Source: Hymenobacter radiodurans
GTDB taxonomy: Bacteria; Bacteroidota; Bacteroidia; Cytophagales; Hymenobacteraceae
NCBI RefSeq assembly: GCF_004355185.1
Contig: NZ_CP037922.1
Coordinates: 806,001-870,000, forward strand
Reading direction: 5' to 3'
DNA: 64,000 bases
The first letter of the stretch is position 1; the number at the start of each line of letters is the position of its first letter. This document shows, one piece after another, positions 55,435-63,358 of the stretch. The notes under the pieces are model-generated. The model saw only the letters and a list, made by a program, of their open reading frames with translations. It had not been told where the DNA came from and ran no database searches. A program made the position numbers and the translations under genes.

Positions 55435-56418
55435 ATGCGCCTCGTTCGACATCCGGTACTCTGTAATTATTACGTCACCTACCGGTGTAATGCACGCTGC
55501 TCATTCTGCGATATCTGGGAAAAACCATCGCCCTATATTCAGCTAGAGGATGTCGCCCAAAACCTGCGCGATCTACAGCGTTTAGGCGTAAACGTGGTGG
55601 ATTTCACGGGGGGCGAGCCGCTATTGCACCGCCAGATTCATGAGTTTGTGGGCCTCGCTCACGACATGGGCTTTATCACCACGCTTACTACCAATTGCCT
55701 GCTCTATCCAAAATACGCGGAGCGGCTGCGGGGCAAGGTGGATATGCTCCATTTCTCGCTCGACTCGTCGGAGAAGGAAGTGCATGATAAAGGCCGCGGT
55801 GTCGCCTGCTTTGATTTTGTGCTGGAAAGTATTCGGGTAGCCAAAGAACTAGGGGAGCGCCCGGATATCCTCTTCACTGTATTTCGAGAAAATCTAGCTC
55901 AGCTAGAGGCTGTGTACCGCGACATCACCCAGCCCAATGGCTTGGTGCTTATTATCAATCCCGCCTTCGAGTATAACAGCGTAGCTACGGGTGAACAGCT
56001 AACTACCGCCGAGCTGGACTATCTGTCGGCTTTCGGGCGGCGCAAAGGTGTTTATCTCAACGAAGCGTTTATTCAGCTGCGCAAAGATGGCGGCAACCAC
56101 GTAGCCAAACCGGTATGCCGCGCCGCCAGCACGACGTTGGTTATTTCGCCTAGCAACGAGCTGGTACTACCTTGCTATCACCTTGGGGAGAAGAAATTCC
56201 CGATTAATGGGCAGCTCTATGAGTTGTATCAATCGGGGGAAGTGCAGCAGCTAGCGGCGCTGGAAGGCCGCTTGCCCGCTTGCGAAGGCTGTACCATCAA
56301 CTGCTACATGCAGCCCAGCTTCGCGGTGGAGACTAGTAAGTATTTCTGGCAGGCCCTGCCTAGCACGCTCAGATACAATTTAGCGAAAGGCACTTGGAAG
56401 CGTATGCTCGCTCGCTAA
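55435..56418 (+). CDS. Radical SAM protein with C-terminal Cys-rich region
   Basis: A 327-residue radical SAM enzyme. The cluster motif is YRCNARCSFCDIW (CxxxCxxC), followed by a glycine-rich SAM motif (VDFTGGEPLLHRQIHEF) and TTLTTNCLLYPKYAE. Near the C-terminus more cysteines (PVCRAAS, LPCYHLGEKKF, CEGCTINCYM) suggest a SPASM-like auxiliary cluster. Such enzymes modify peptides or other substrates, but no precursor peptide gene is beside it. It starts 31 bases after nth. Confidence 0.87.
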   Translation: MRLVRHPVLCNYYVTYRCNARCSFCDIWEKPSPYIQLEDVAQNLRDLQRLGVNVVDFTGGEPLLHRQIHEFVGLAHDMGFITTLTTNCLLYPKYAERLRGKVDMLHFSLDSSEKEVHDKGRGVACFDFVLESIRVAKELGERPDILFTVFRENLAQLEAVYRDITQPNGLVLIINPAFEYNSVATGEQLTTAELDYLSAFGRRKGVYLNEAFIQLRKDGGNHVAKPVCRAASTTLVISPSNELVLPCYHLGEKKFPINGQLYELYQSGEVQQLAALEGRLPACEGCTINCYMQPSFAVETSKYFWQALPSTLRYNLAKGTWKRMLAR

Positions 56419-56921
56419 TGCACCTGCTCAGGTCGTAGCTGCACCATAAACTGACGCAGGGCCTCGGGCTGCTGGGTGCCGAGTAATACCCGGTTGCCGT
56501 TGTGCAGTTCCAGCTGCAAGCCATAGGAACCAGCCACGTTGTAAGCATAGTTTGACGTAGAGAGGCCTCGAATGCCCCAGCCGCCATATTCGCCCAGGGG
56601 GGAATATTTGCGTACATGGGCACTTTTTACTTCTGCCCAAGCCACTCGGCGCCAACCCATCGGATAGAGGCGATACGAAATGCCTTCTTTATCAAAGTGT
56701 GTTTCTAGCCGCAATAGGGCAAAAATACCCATGGTGAGGATAGCGGGCACCACTAACACCAGCCACTTCAAACCGGTTGGGGCCGGCACCCGATCGATCA
56801 TAAAGAAAGAAACTAAGCCTAAGGCAAGCGGAATGGCTAGGGCGAGCCACCACCAAGGCCGCCAAAAGTCCTGACGTTCGGTAAAAAGGGCGGGCAGGGT
56901 AGGAGCGTTGGGGGATGGCAT
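56415..56921 (-). CDS. Membrane protein of unknown function with PH-like domain
   Basis: A 168-residue protein with two membrane helices (WWWLALAIPLALGLVSFF and WLVLVVPAILTMGIFALL). A soluble C-terminal half with RLETHFDKEGISYRLYP, WAEVKSAHVRKYSP and GNRVLLGTQQPEALRQFM resembles bacterial PH domains. I recognise no specific function. It overlaps the end of the radical SAM gene by 4 bases on the opposite strand and is divergent from the gamma carbonic anhydrase gene. Confidence 0.72.
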   Translation of the reverse strand: MPSPNAPTLPALFTERQDFWRPWWWLALAIPLALGLVSFFMIDRVPAPTGLKWLVLVVPAILTMGIFALLRLETHFDKEGISYRLYPMGWRRVAWAEVKSAHVRKYSPLGEYGGWGIRGLSTSNYAYNVAGSYGLQLELHNGNRVLLGTQQPEALRQFMVQLRPEQVH

Positions 56922-57001
56922 AATGAATAGATAAGTAGGCGTCGAATCGGGGCTTAATATTAGACTTTCTTTGTTAATCTTTTAAGCCATTCATCCTACG
57001 T

Positions 57002-57517
57002 ATGCCCGCTCTGATTTTGCCCGTTAATGGAATTGCCCCCCAGCTTGGCGCCAACTGTTTTGTAGCCGAGAATGCCACAATTGTCGGGGATGTGGTGCTG
57101 GGAAATGATTGTACCGTGTGGTTCAATGCTGTGCTGCGAGGCGACGTGAATAGCATCCGTATTGGCGACAAGACGAATATTCAGGATGGCGCCGTCATCC
57201 ATTGCACCTATCAGAAGGCGGCTACCACAATTGGGGCGCGGGTGAGCATCGGCCACCGGGCCATTGTGCACGGTTGCACTGTGGAAGACGATGTGCTCAT
57301 TGGCATGGGGTCCATCGTAATGGACCATGCGGTAGTGGGCACGGGCTGTATTGTGGCGGCGGGCGCAGTGGTGCTGGAAAATACGCAGTGCGAGCCTGGC
57401 TATCTGTATGCTGGAATTCCGGCCCGTAAAATCAAGCTCGTAAGTGAGGAGCAACGCGCCATGATTGCCCGCACCACCGATAACTATGTGCTGTACGCTA
57501 GCTGGTTTCAGCAATAG
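57002..57517 (+). CDS. Gamma carbonic anhydrase family protein
   Basis: A 171-residue left-handed beta-helix protein with hexapeptide repeats (e.g. NATIVGDVVLGNDCTVW, AVLRGDVNSIRIG, IQDGAVIHCTY). The metal-binding histidines lie in AVIHC and in VSIGHRAIVHGCTV. The ending LYAGIPARKIKLVSEEQ is typical of PaaY/YrdA/gamma-CA proteins. Carbonic anhydrase activity is proven only for a few members, so the annotation is a family assignment. Confidence 0.9.
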   Translation: MPALILPVNGIAPQLGANCFVAENATIVGDVVLGNDCTVWFNAVLRGDVNSIRIGDKTNIQDGAVIHCTYQKAATTIGARVSIGHRAIVHGCTVEDDVLIGMGSIVMDHAVVGTGCIVAAGAVVLENTQCEPGYLYAGIPARKIKLVSEEQRAMIARTTDNYVLYASWFQQ

Positions 57518-57528
57518 CCCTATACACT

Positions 57529-57567
57529 ATAAAAAAGCCCCCAGAACATTTCTGGGGGCTTTTTTAT
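57529..57567. terminator. Bidirectional terminator, GCCCCCAG family (5:5)
   Basis: AT A6 GCCCCCAGAA, 3-base loop, TTCTGGGGGC T6 AT. Shared by the carbonic anhydrase gene and the converging CNNM/CorC gene. Confidence 0.88.
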
Positions 57568-57590
57568 GATCCTAACGGGAAGCCGATAGC

Positions 57591-58921
57591 TTACAAGTTC
57601 AGTGCTTCGTCGGCCTCTGCCTCACGCTCGGCGGTGGTAATTACCCGAAGCTGCACTAGCTCCACGGCGCGGCGGGAGCGCTTCAACACCCGGAATTCGT
57701 AGTTGTCGACAACGGCCACGTCGTTTACTTCCGGGATGTTGCCATAAATCATATTGAGCAAACCGCCCACGGTTTCGTAGTCGTCACCTTCGGGCAGGGG
57801 ATAGGGCAAGTACTCGTTGGCATCCGAAATGGCGGTGGAGGTATTCACCCGGTACTCATCGGCCGATACTTTCTCTACCACGGGCACTTCGTTATCGTAC
57901 TCGTCCTGAATTTCGCCTACCAACTCTTCGATAATATCCTCGATGGTGACGATACCTGACACGCCACCAAACTCGTCGGAGACGATGGCGATGTGCATGT
58001 GCTTGCGCTGAAACTGGCGTAGTAAGCGGTTAATTTTCTTGGTTTCCGGCACGAAATAAGCCGGCCGCATGATTTTGGCCAGCTCCACCGACTCATTCCG
58101 CCGAATCAGCTGAAGCAAGTCCTTCACGTAAAGAATACCCACGATATTATCGATGGAGCCCTCGTACACCGGAATGCGCGAATAGCCCTCGCTGTACACG
58201 GTTTCGAGTACCTGGTCTTGGGGGCATTTATGTCGATGGCGGCAATTTTGGTGCGGGGCACCATGATTTGCTTCACCATCCGATCATTAAACTGAAAGAC
58301 ATTTTCAATCAGCTCGTGCTCCGAATCCTGAATCTCGCCGCTTTGCTTGCTCTGATCGAGTAGCATGCGAAGCTCTTCGGCCGTATGAACTTCCGAGCCG
58401 TGAATGGGCGTAATGCCAACGCTTTTCAGGAAGAAGTTGGAAAGCCCGTTCAGTACCCAGATAAAAGGCCGGAATACGAAGTAGAAGAACTGCATCGGCA
58501 GCGCCACAAATAGGCTGACCGACTCGGGCCGCTGAATAGCGAGCGACTTCGGGGCCAATTCGCCAAACACGATGTGCAGCACCGTAATCACGGCAAAGGA
58601 CGTGGGTAGCGCGATGCGATGCGCTAATTCGGGGTCGGCCTGAAAGCCAACCGCGTCCATGAAGGCGATAATGATTTGGGAAACAACGCTTTCACCGATC
58701 CAGCCTAAGCCAAGCGAGGCCAAGGTAATACCGAGCTGAGTGGCCGAGAGATACGCATCCAGGTGCGCTAGGATGCCCTGCGTTACCTTCGCAAAGCGGT
58801 TGCCCTCCTGCGCCCGGATGTCTATCTGCGAGGCGCGTACTTTGACAATAGCAAATTCGGCTGCTACGAAAAACCCATTCGCTAACACTAGCAAAATGGT
58901 AAAAAGAATATTTAAGGCCAT
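57591..58921 (-). CDS. CNNM/CorC-type hemolysin family protein (frameshifted as sequenced)
   Basis: About 443 residues when repaired. The first part is a DUF21/CNNM membrane domain (LFTILLVLANGFFVAAEFAI) with further helices to about residue 190, then a CBS pair (MVPRTKIAAIDINAP, HIAIVSDEFGGVSGIVTIED) and a C-terminal CorC_HlyC domain. These proteins are linked to Mg2+/Co2+ efflux. The frame breaks near 58216-58220, where the minus strand has GCCCCC with five C; six give NAPQDQVLETVYSEGYSR and connect both halves. Start at 58921 (MALNILFT). Confidence 0.88.
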
Positions 58922-58967
58922 AGTGTCGGAAACTTCGGCTCACGCGGCCAAGTCTCCTATATAACTA

Positions 58968-58975
58968 CAAAAGTA
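58968..58975 (-). promoter_or_regulatory. -7 element TACTTTTG before the CNNM/CorC gene
   Basis: Matches TAnnTTTG on the minus strand, 46 bases before the start at 58921. No clear -33 element. Confidence 0.45.
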
Positions 58976-59122
58976 CGAGATTCTGTCCAAGCGGTTCGGG
59001 CTCTGGTCATATTAGTGCCCGGGGGCGAAATCAAGCGGTATAAATGTCGTGCGCAACCCCCATCCGCGAAAGTGTGACACTTCCTACCGAACTTTGTTTG
59101 CCTTCGAACTGATTATCATCTT

Positions 59123-61333
59123 ATGCTGCTCCAACGAATCCTGCTCTCTTTGCTCCTCCTCGTGCTCGCCGGCGCGAGTTCGATGGCTCAAGTGCTCACG
59201 CCTACGAAGCTTTCTACGGCCGTGAGCCAACCGACCGCCAAAGTGGGCGATGAGATAGAGCTAATCGTGAATGCGAAGATGAGCGACACTTGGCACCTCT
59301 ACGCCACTGATTTTGACCCCGACCTGGGCCCGACGGTGTTTGCGTTCACCTTCCCCAAAAGCGCAGCCTACGCGGTCGTTGGCAAACCAAAATCAGTAGG
59401 CTCTAAAAAGAAGTACGACGAAACGTTTGGCGGCGACATCACTTACTTTGAAAAGACTGGTCAGATTCGGCAACGCATTAAGCTCCTGCAACCCGGCCCG
59501 CTTACCGTTAAGGCTGAGGTAGAGTACCAAACCTGCACCGACGTAGACGGCCGCTGCATTCCCGGCGATGAAACGCTCACTTTTGGTCCTATTGAAGTTG
59601 CTGCTGCCGCTGGTACTGGTGCCGTAGTCCCTCCAGCCAGCAATCAATCTGCTACCTCATCTGCCTCTGCCGGACTGAATGCGGGGGGCAAAACGCTCTC
59701 CACTTCAACCGTCGCGCCAACTCAGCCAGAGCCAGCCGCGGACTTGTCGCCTACACCGCCTGCTACGGAAGCCCAAGCAGCCGTGGTAGCACCAGCGGCT
59801 TCCGTAACTACTGCCTCTGTAGGCGCTGCGGCTCCCGCTACCGATGCTTCCGGCACGGGTAGTATGTGGGGGTTTGGCGTGTTGGCCTTCTTCTCCGGAT
59901 TAGCAGCCCTCATCACGCCCTGCGTATTTCCCATGGTGCCCATGACGGTGTCTTTCTTCACCGGCGGCACCGATAGCCGGGCGCGGGGCATCATGAAAGC
60001 TTTGGTTTATGGCTTGTCCATCATTCTGATTTATACCATTATTGGTGTTATCGTAGCGCGCTTACTAGGTGAGGACGGCCCCAATTTTATGGCAACTCAC
60101 TGGCTGCCTAACCTGATATTCTTTGCAGTTTTCGTAATCTTCGGCCTCTCCTTTCTTGGGCTATTCGAGATTACGCTGCCCAATGCGCTCGTGAATAAGG
60201 CCGATGCTCAGGCCGATAAAGGCGGCTGGTTGGGCGTGTTCTTTATGGCTTTCACGTTGGTGCTAGTGTCGTTTTCGTGCACGGGTCCCATTGTAGCTAC
60301 CGTGTTGGGTTTGGCGGCGCGTGGCGAAACCATTATGCCAGTAGTTGGCATGTTTGGATTTTCATTGGCCTTCGCCTTGCCATTTACCCTGTTCGCCATC
60401 TTTCCATCCTGGCTCAAAAGCCTACCGCGTTCCGGCGGCTGGTTGAATACGGTGAAAGTAGTGTTGGGCTTCGTGGAGCTTATGCTAGCTCTCAAATTCT
60501 TGAGCATGGCCGACTTGGCGTACCACTGGGGCCTGCTCAACCGCGACGTGTACCTTGTGCTCTGGATTGTGCTTTCGGCGTTGCTGGGGCTGTATTTGCT
60601 AGGCAAGTTCAAACTATCCCACGACAGCGAAATTACCCATTTAAGTGTGCCGCGTTTGCTGCTGGCCATTCTGGCTTTCAGCTTCATGACTTATCTGGTG
60701 CCTGGCTTATTTGGCGCCCCCTTGCCGCTCTTGGCGGGCTACTTACCACCTCAGTCGAATCGCGACTTCACACTGGCAGCATCGGGGGGCAATTCTGTGG
60801 CTCCACTAGCCACTACCGCTGCCAACAAGCTTTGTGAAACGCCTCTTTACGGCGACTTCCTAGAATTGCCCCACGGATTAACCGGCTTTTTCGACTTAGA
60901 GCAGGCGAAGCGTTGCGCCATCGCCCAGAAGAAACCCATCTTCATCGACTTCACAGGCCATGCTTGCGTCAATTGCCGCAAAATGGAAGCTACCGTTTGG
61001 AACGACCCGCAAGTACTCAAGCGCCTCCGCGAAGACTTTATAGTGGTAGCGCTGTACGTAGATGATAAAAAGGAACTACCCAAAAACGAGTGGTACACTT
61101 CCCGGCGCGACAACAAGAAGAAAAACACGTTGGGTAAGCAAAACGCCGACTTCCAAATAGTAGAATACGGTGTGAATGCCCAGCCTTACTATGTATTGCT
61201 CAACGCCGAAGCCGGCAATCGACCCTTGGTAGCGCCTGTCGCTTATGAGCCTGATGTAGCCGATTTCCTGAAGTTTCTGGATGCAGGATTAGCCCAATAT
61301 CGTCGCCAAACCCAGCCAATGGCCGCGCGGTAA
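59123..61333 (+). CDS. dsbD: DsbD-type thiol:disulfide interchange protein
   Basis: A 736-residue protein. It has a signal peptide (LLSLLLLVLAGASSMAQ), an N-terminal DsbD-alpha domain (to about 160), an Ala/Thr/Pro-rich linker (165-245), eight membrane helices of the DsbD/CcdA type (LAALITPCVFPMVPMTVSFF with one Cys of the membrane pair, and FSCTGPIVATVLG with the other), and a thioredoxin domain with CVNC (Cys615 and Cys618). It transfers electrons from cytoplasmic thioredoxin (the trxA gene at 63.4 kb) to periplasmic partners. Two intact GGGGGGC words (59684, 60785) lie in it. Confidence 0.93.
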   Translation: MLLQRILLSLLLLVLAGASSMAQVLTPTKLSTAVSQPTAKVGDEIELIVNAKMSDTWHLYATDFDPDLGPTVFAFTFPKSAAYAVVGKPKSVGSKKKYDETFGGDITYFEKTGQIRQRIKLLQPGPLTVKAEVEYQTCTDVDGRCIPGDETLTFGPIEVAAAAGTGAVVPPASNQSATSSASAGLNAGGKTLSTSTVAPTQPEPAADLSPTPPATEAQAAVVAPAASVTTASVGAAAPATDASGTGSMWGFGVLAFFSGLAALITPCVFPMVPMTVSFFTGGTDSRARGIMKALVYGLSIILIYTIIGVIVARLLGEDGPNFMATHWLPNLIFFAVFVIFGLSFLGLFEITLPNALVNKADAQADKGGWLGVFFMAFTLVLVSFSCTGPIVATVLGLAARGETIMPVVGMFGFSLAFALPFTLFAIFPSWLKSLPRSGGWLNTVKVVLGFVELMLALKFLSMADLAYHWGLLNRDVYLVLWIVLSALLGLYLLGKFKLSHDSEITHLSVPRLLLAILAFSFMTYLVPGLFGAPLPLLAGYLPPQSNRDFTLAASGGNSVAPLATTAANKLCETPLYGDFLELPHGLTGFFDLEQAKRCAIAQKKPIFIDFTGHACVNCRKMEATVWNDPQVLKRLREDFIVVALYVDDKKELPKNEWYTSRRDNKKKNTLGKQNADFQIVEYGVNAQPYYVLLNAEAGNRPLVAPVAYEPDVADFLKFLDAGLAQYRRQTQPMAAR

Positions 61334-61343
61334 AAGGTAGGAT

Positions 61344-61393
61344 GCTTCATTAAAAAGCCCCCAGAATTACTTCTGGGGGCTTTTTAATGAAGC
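61344..61393. terminator. Bidirectional terminator, GCCCCCAG family (5:5)
   Basis: GCTTCATT A5 GCCCCCAGAA, 4-base loop, TTCTGGGGGC T5 AATGAAGC; perfect arms. It ends dsbD and, from the other side, backs up the RNA gene next to it. Confidence 0.9.
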
Positions 61394-61425
61394 TAAAGTT
61401 GGAATAAGTCGTCTGGAAAGGAAAT

Positions 61426-61455
61426 AAAAAAGGCTGCACCCACCCAGATGCAGCC
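61426..61455 (-). terminator. Terminator hairpin of the tRNA-like RNA
   Basis: On the minus strand GGCTGCA, ten-base loop TCTGGGTGGG, TGCAGCC, followed by TTTTTT. The same ten-base loop occurs in a second hairpin 13 bases upstream in the RNA (61468-61487, stem ACGTA/TACGT). Confidence 0.85.
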
Positions 61456-61524
61456 TCTCAATTAAGAACGTACCCACCCAGATACGTCCCGGTACTTCCC
61501 TTCCCACTTGTAATCCCCAATCAG

Positions 61525-61638
61525 CTGTAGAAGAAGGGCTCGAACCTTCACAGAGTAGTTAGCCGGCCGCCGGACCAGTTTTTCCCGAATCTCTACCCCG
61601 AGAGAGGAGGGCATGTCTACCAATTCCATCATCCTACA
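61525..61638 (-). tRNA. tRNA-like gene, class II-like, 114 nt, no clear anticodon
   Basis: Read 5'-3' on the minus strand: acceptor TGTAGGA pairs with TTCTACA (7 bp with one G:T); a D-arm ATG-GAATTGGTAGA-CAT of tRNA-Leu type; and a T-arm GAAGG-TTCGAGC-CCTTC. The region between D-arm and T-arm is about 70 bases, too long for a normal class II tRNA. In place of the anticodon arm there is a longer hairpin (TCTCT/AGAGA with loop CGGGGT, and outer CCC/GGG), which lacks the U before an anticodon. It is thus a tRNA-Leu-like structure of unknown decoding ability; an assembly error inside it could also hide a true anticodon. Confidence 0.5.
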
Positions 61639-61671
61639 AGATGCTCAACCACCTTTCGTGTTTGATTATGA

Positions 61672-61679
61672 CAAATGTA
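61672..61679 (-). promoter_or_regulatory. -7 element TACATTTG for the tRNA-like RNA
   Basis: Matches TAnnTTTG on the minus strand, which predicts a start near 61665, about 27 bases before the tRNA-like body. Three T are found where the -33 TTG would be. Confidence 0.5.
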
Positions 61680-61750
61680 GTAGAACCTTCCGAAAAGTAA
61701 AAATATGGTAAGCTTTATCAATAAAATTTACAGTATTTTTAATAAATGAC

Positions 61751-61758
61751 TAGATTTG
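61751..61758 (+). promoter_or_regulatory. -7 element TAGATTTG before the Lrp gene
   Basis: Matches TAnnTTTG, 30 bases before the ATG at 61789, in AT-rich DNA. With the minus-strand element at 61672 it forms a divergent pair. Confidence 0.5.
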
Positions 61759-61788
61759 TTGCGATCTAATAAATGAAAGACCGCAAAA

Positions 61789-62253
61789 ATGGCCCGTGAT
61801 TACGAACTTGACGATGTAGACCGCAAGATTCTCGCTCTACTCATCGCTGACGCGAAAATGCCCTACACTGAAATTGCCCGCAAAGTGCATGTGTCCGGCG
61901 GCACGGTGCACGTGCGCATGGCCCGCATGGAGGAGCTAGGTATTGTGCTCGGCTCCACGCTCCGCGTTGATTATCAGAAGCTAGGCTATGGGGTAAGCGC
62001 TTTTCTAGGGATTTACCTTACTAAAAGCTCCGTGTCGGATAGCGTGGCGAAGCTGCTCAGCAAGATCCCAGAGGTTATTAGCATTCACTACACTACCGGC
62101 AACTACGGCTTCTTTGCCCGCATTGTATGCCGCGATACGCAGCACCTGCGCGATGTGCTCCACGACCAAATTCAATTGATTGAAGGCATTGAGCGAACTG
62201 AGACGCTAATTTCTTTGGAGGAAAATTTGAATCGCTCTATCCAACTCCTTTAA
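61789..62253 (+). CDS. Lrp/AsnC family transcriptional regulator
   Basis: A 154-residue regulator. The N-terminal helix-turn-helix is DVDRKILALLIADAKMPYTE with EIARKVHVSGGTVHVRM as recognition part, followed by a RAM/AsnC ligand-binding domain (AFLGIYLTKS, SIHYTTGNYGFFARIVCRD). Such proteins sense amino acids and often regulate themselves and neighbours. Its upstream AT-rich region is shared with the divergent tRNA-like RNA, which could be a target. The protein is full length. Confidence 0.93.
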   Translation: MARDYELDDVDRKILALLIADAKMPYTEIARKVHVSGGTVHVRMARMEELGIVLGSTLRVDYQKLGYGVSAFLGIYLTKSSVSDSVAKLLSKIPEVISIHYTTGNYGFFARIVCRDTQHLRDVLHDQIQLIEGIERTETLISLEENLNRSIQLL

Positions 62254-62379
62254 GCTCACTGCTGCTCCTAAAGGTGCTGTTAGGTACAGACAAGAGCTGA
62301 ATTGGATTGATCCTTGCGCCACGACCCTACTTAGCTATTGATAACGACTCTATTTGTCACTTCACCGCGATCCGTGCGT

Positions 62380-63342
62380 ATGAAAGCCCTCCAGATTGCT
62401 GTGTTTCTGACCGCTTGGATAGGGCTGCCGGTGCACACACAGGCACAAACGTTGCCGGCTGTTTACCTGAATGCCCGCGACCAGGAAACCGTACCCGACA
62501 GCGCCACCCACTACCGGGTGGTTGACTTGCTAAGTGATACTGAATTTGGCGTGCGCGAATACTCGCTGGCGGGTACGTTGCTGCTGCGTGGTACGCTCAG
62601 CACCATTGAGCCGCCAGTTCGCAATGGCGTCTTTACGTGGCTTTATCCTACAGGCGCCAAAGCCAGTGAAGTACAGTTTCGTGATAACAAAGCCCAGGGG
62701 CTGTTTGTAGCCTGGTACGAAGATGGGCGCGTACGCAGTCGGGGAGAGTATGAACTTGGCGAGCGTGTGGGGCCGTGGCTGAGCGTACACCGAAATGGGC
62801 ATAAACGCTCGGAAGGCAGCTACGAAAAAGGGGAGCCGCACGGCGAATGGCGTTACTACCACGACAACGGCCAACTAAGCGCCATTGAACGTATATACAC
62901 GGGCCGTACCCTTAGCCTGACCTATTATCTGCCAGATGGAGCGCTCATAACTGGCGCCTCTCAGAAGCGGCAGCCACCAGAGTTTCCGGGTGGGGAGGCT
63001 GCCTTGCTGCGCCATATCGCCCAGGCTACGGTGTATCCTAAAGAAGCTCGTCGACGCAATCTGACCGGACAGGTATTCGTGAATTACACTGTGGGCGAAG
63101 ATGGCCGGGTGGGAGATGTGCACGTAGTACGTGGCCTGTCGCCGGAACTCGACAACGAAGCCCGGCGCGTAATAACCAACCTGCCTGCCTTCCGACCGGG
63201 CCGCGAGTACAATTTGCCCACTGCCATGACGTTTACGCTAGCCATCAACTTCACGCCTAACTTTACCTTATTCGGCAACGCCCTGCCGCCCCAAGGACCG
63301 CCTAGTGAAGCGCGTGCCAGCAACCCCGATACAAACTTTTAA
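62380..63342 (+). CDS. Exported protein with MORN-type repeats and TonB C-terminal domain
   Basis: A 320-residue protein with signal peptide (ALQIAVFLTAWIGLPVHTQA). Then come YwqK/MORN-like repeats (GLFVAWYEDGRVRSRGEYEL, GPWLSVHRNGHKRSEGSYEK, GEWRYYHDNGQLSAIE). The C-terminus is a TonB energy-transducer-like domain (QPPEFPGGEAALLRHIAQ, NLTGQVFVNYTVGEDGRVGD, LPAFRPGREYN). It lacks the usual N-terminal membrane anchor and Pro-rich linker, so it is not a canonical TonB. Function is unknown. I start at the ATG at 62380. Confidence 0.82.
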   Translation: MKALQIAVFLTAWIGLPVHTQAQTLPAVYLNARDQETVPDSATHYRVVDLLSDTEFGVREYSLAGTLLLRGTLSTIEPPVRNGVFTWLYPTGAKASEVQFRDNKAQGLFVAWYEDGRVRSRGEYELGERVGPWLSVHRNGHKRSEGSYEKGEPHGEWRYYHDNGQLSAIERIYTGRTLSLTYYLPDGALITGASQKRQPPEFPGGEAALLRHIAQATVYPKEARRRNLTGQVFVNYTVGEDGRVGDVHVVRGLSPELDNEARRVITNLPAFRPGREYNLPTAMTFTLAINFTPNFTLFGNALPPQGPPSEARASNPDTNF

Positions 63343-63358
63343 ATACGCGTAAGAAGAA

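Larger units (their letters stand above)
61426..61665 (-). ncRNA. Unassigned structured RNA with a tRNA-like 5' part and twin hairpins
   Basis: An RNA of about 240 nt on the minus strand, from near 61665 to a clear terminator. It is placed here by a consensus -7 element upstream (61672-61679), a tRNA-like fold (61525-61638) and two 3' hairpins that share the loop UCUGGGUGGG on different stems. There is no open frame of note inside. I do not recognise the RNA: tmRNA, RNase P and SRP RNA do not fit. Its neighbour, read away from it, is an Lrp-family regulator. That it is transcribed is inference. Confidence 0.55.

Noticed and set aside
61525..61638. tmRNA or group I intron within tRNA-Leu
   Set aside because: No tag frame, too short for a group I intron, and the D-arm is of normal tRNA type, unlike tmRNA.
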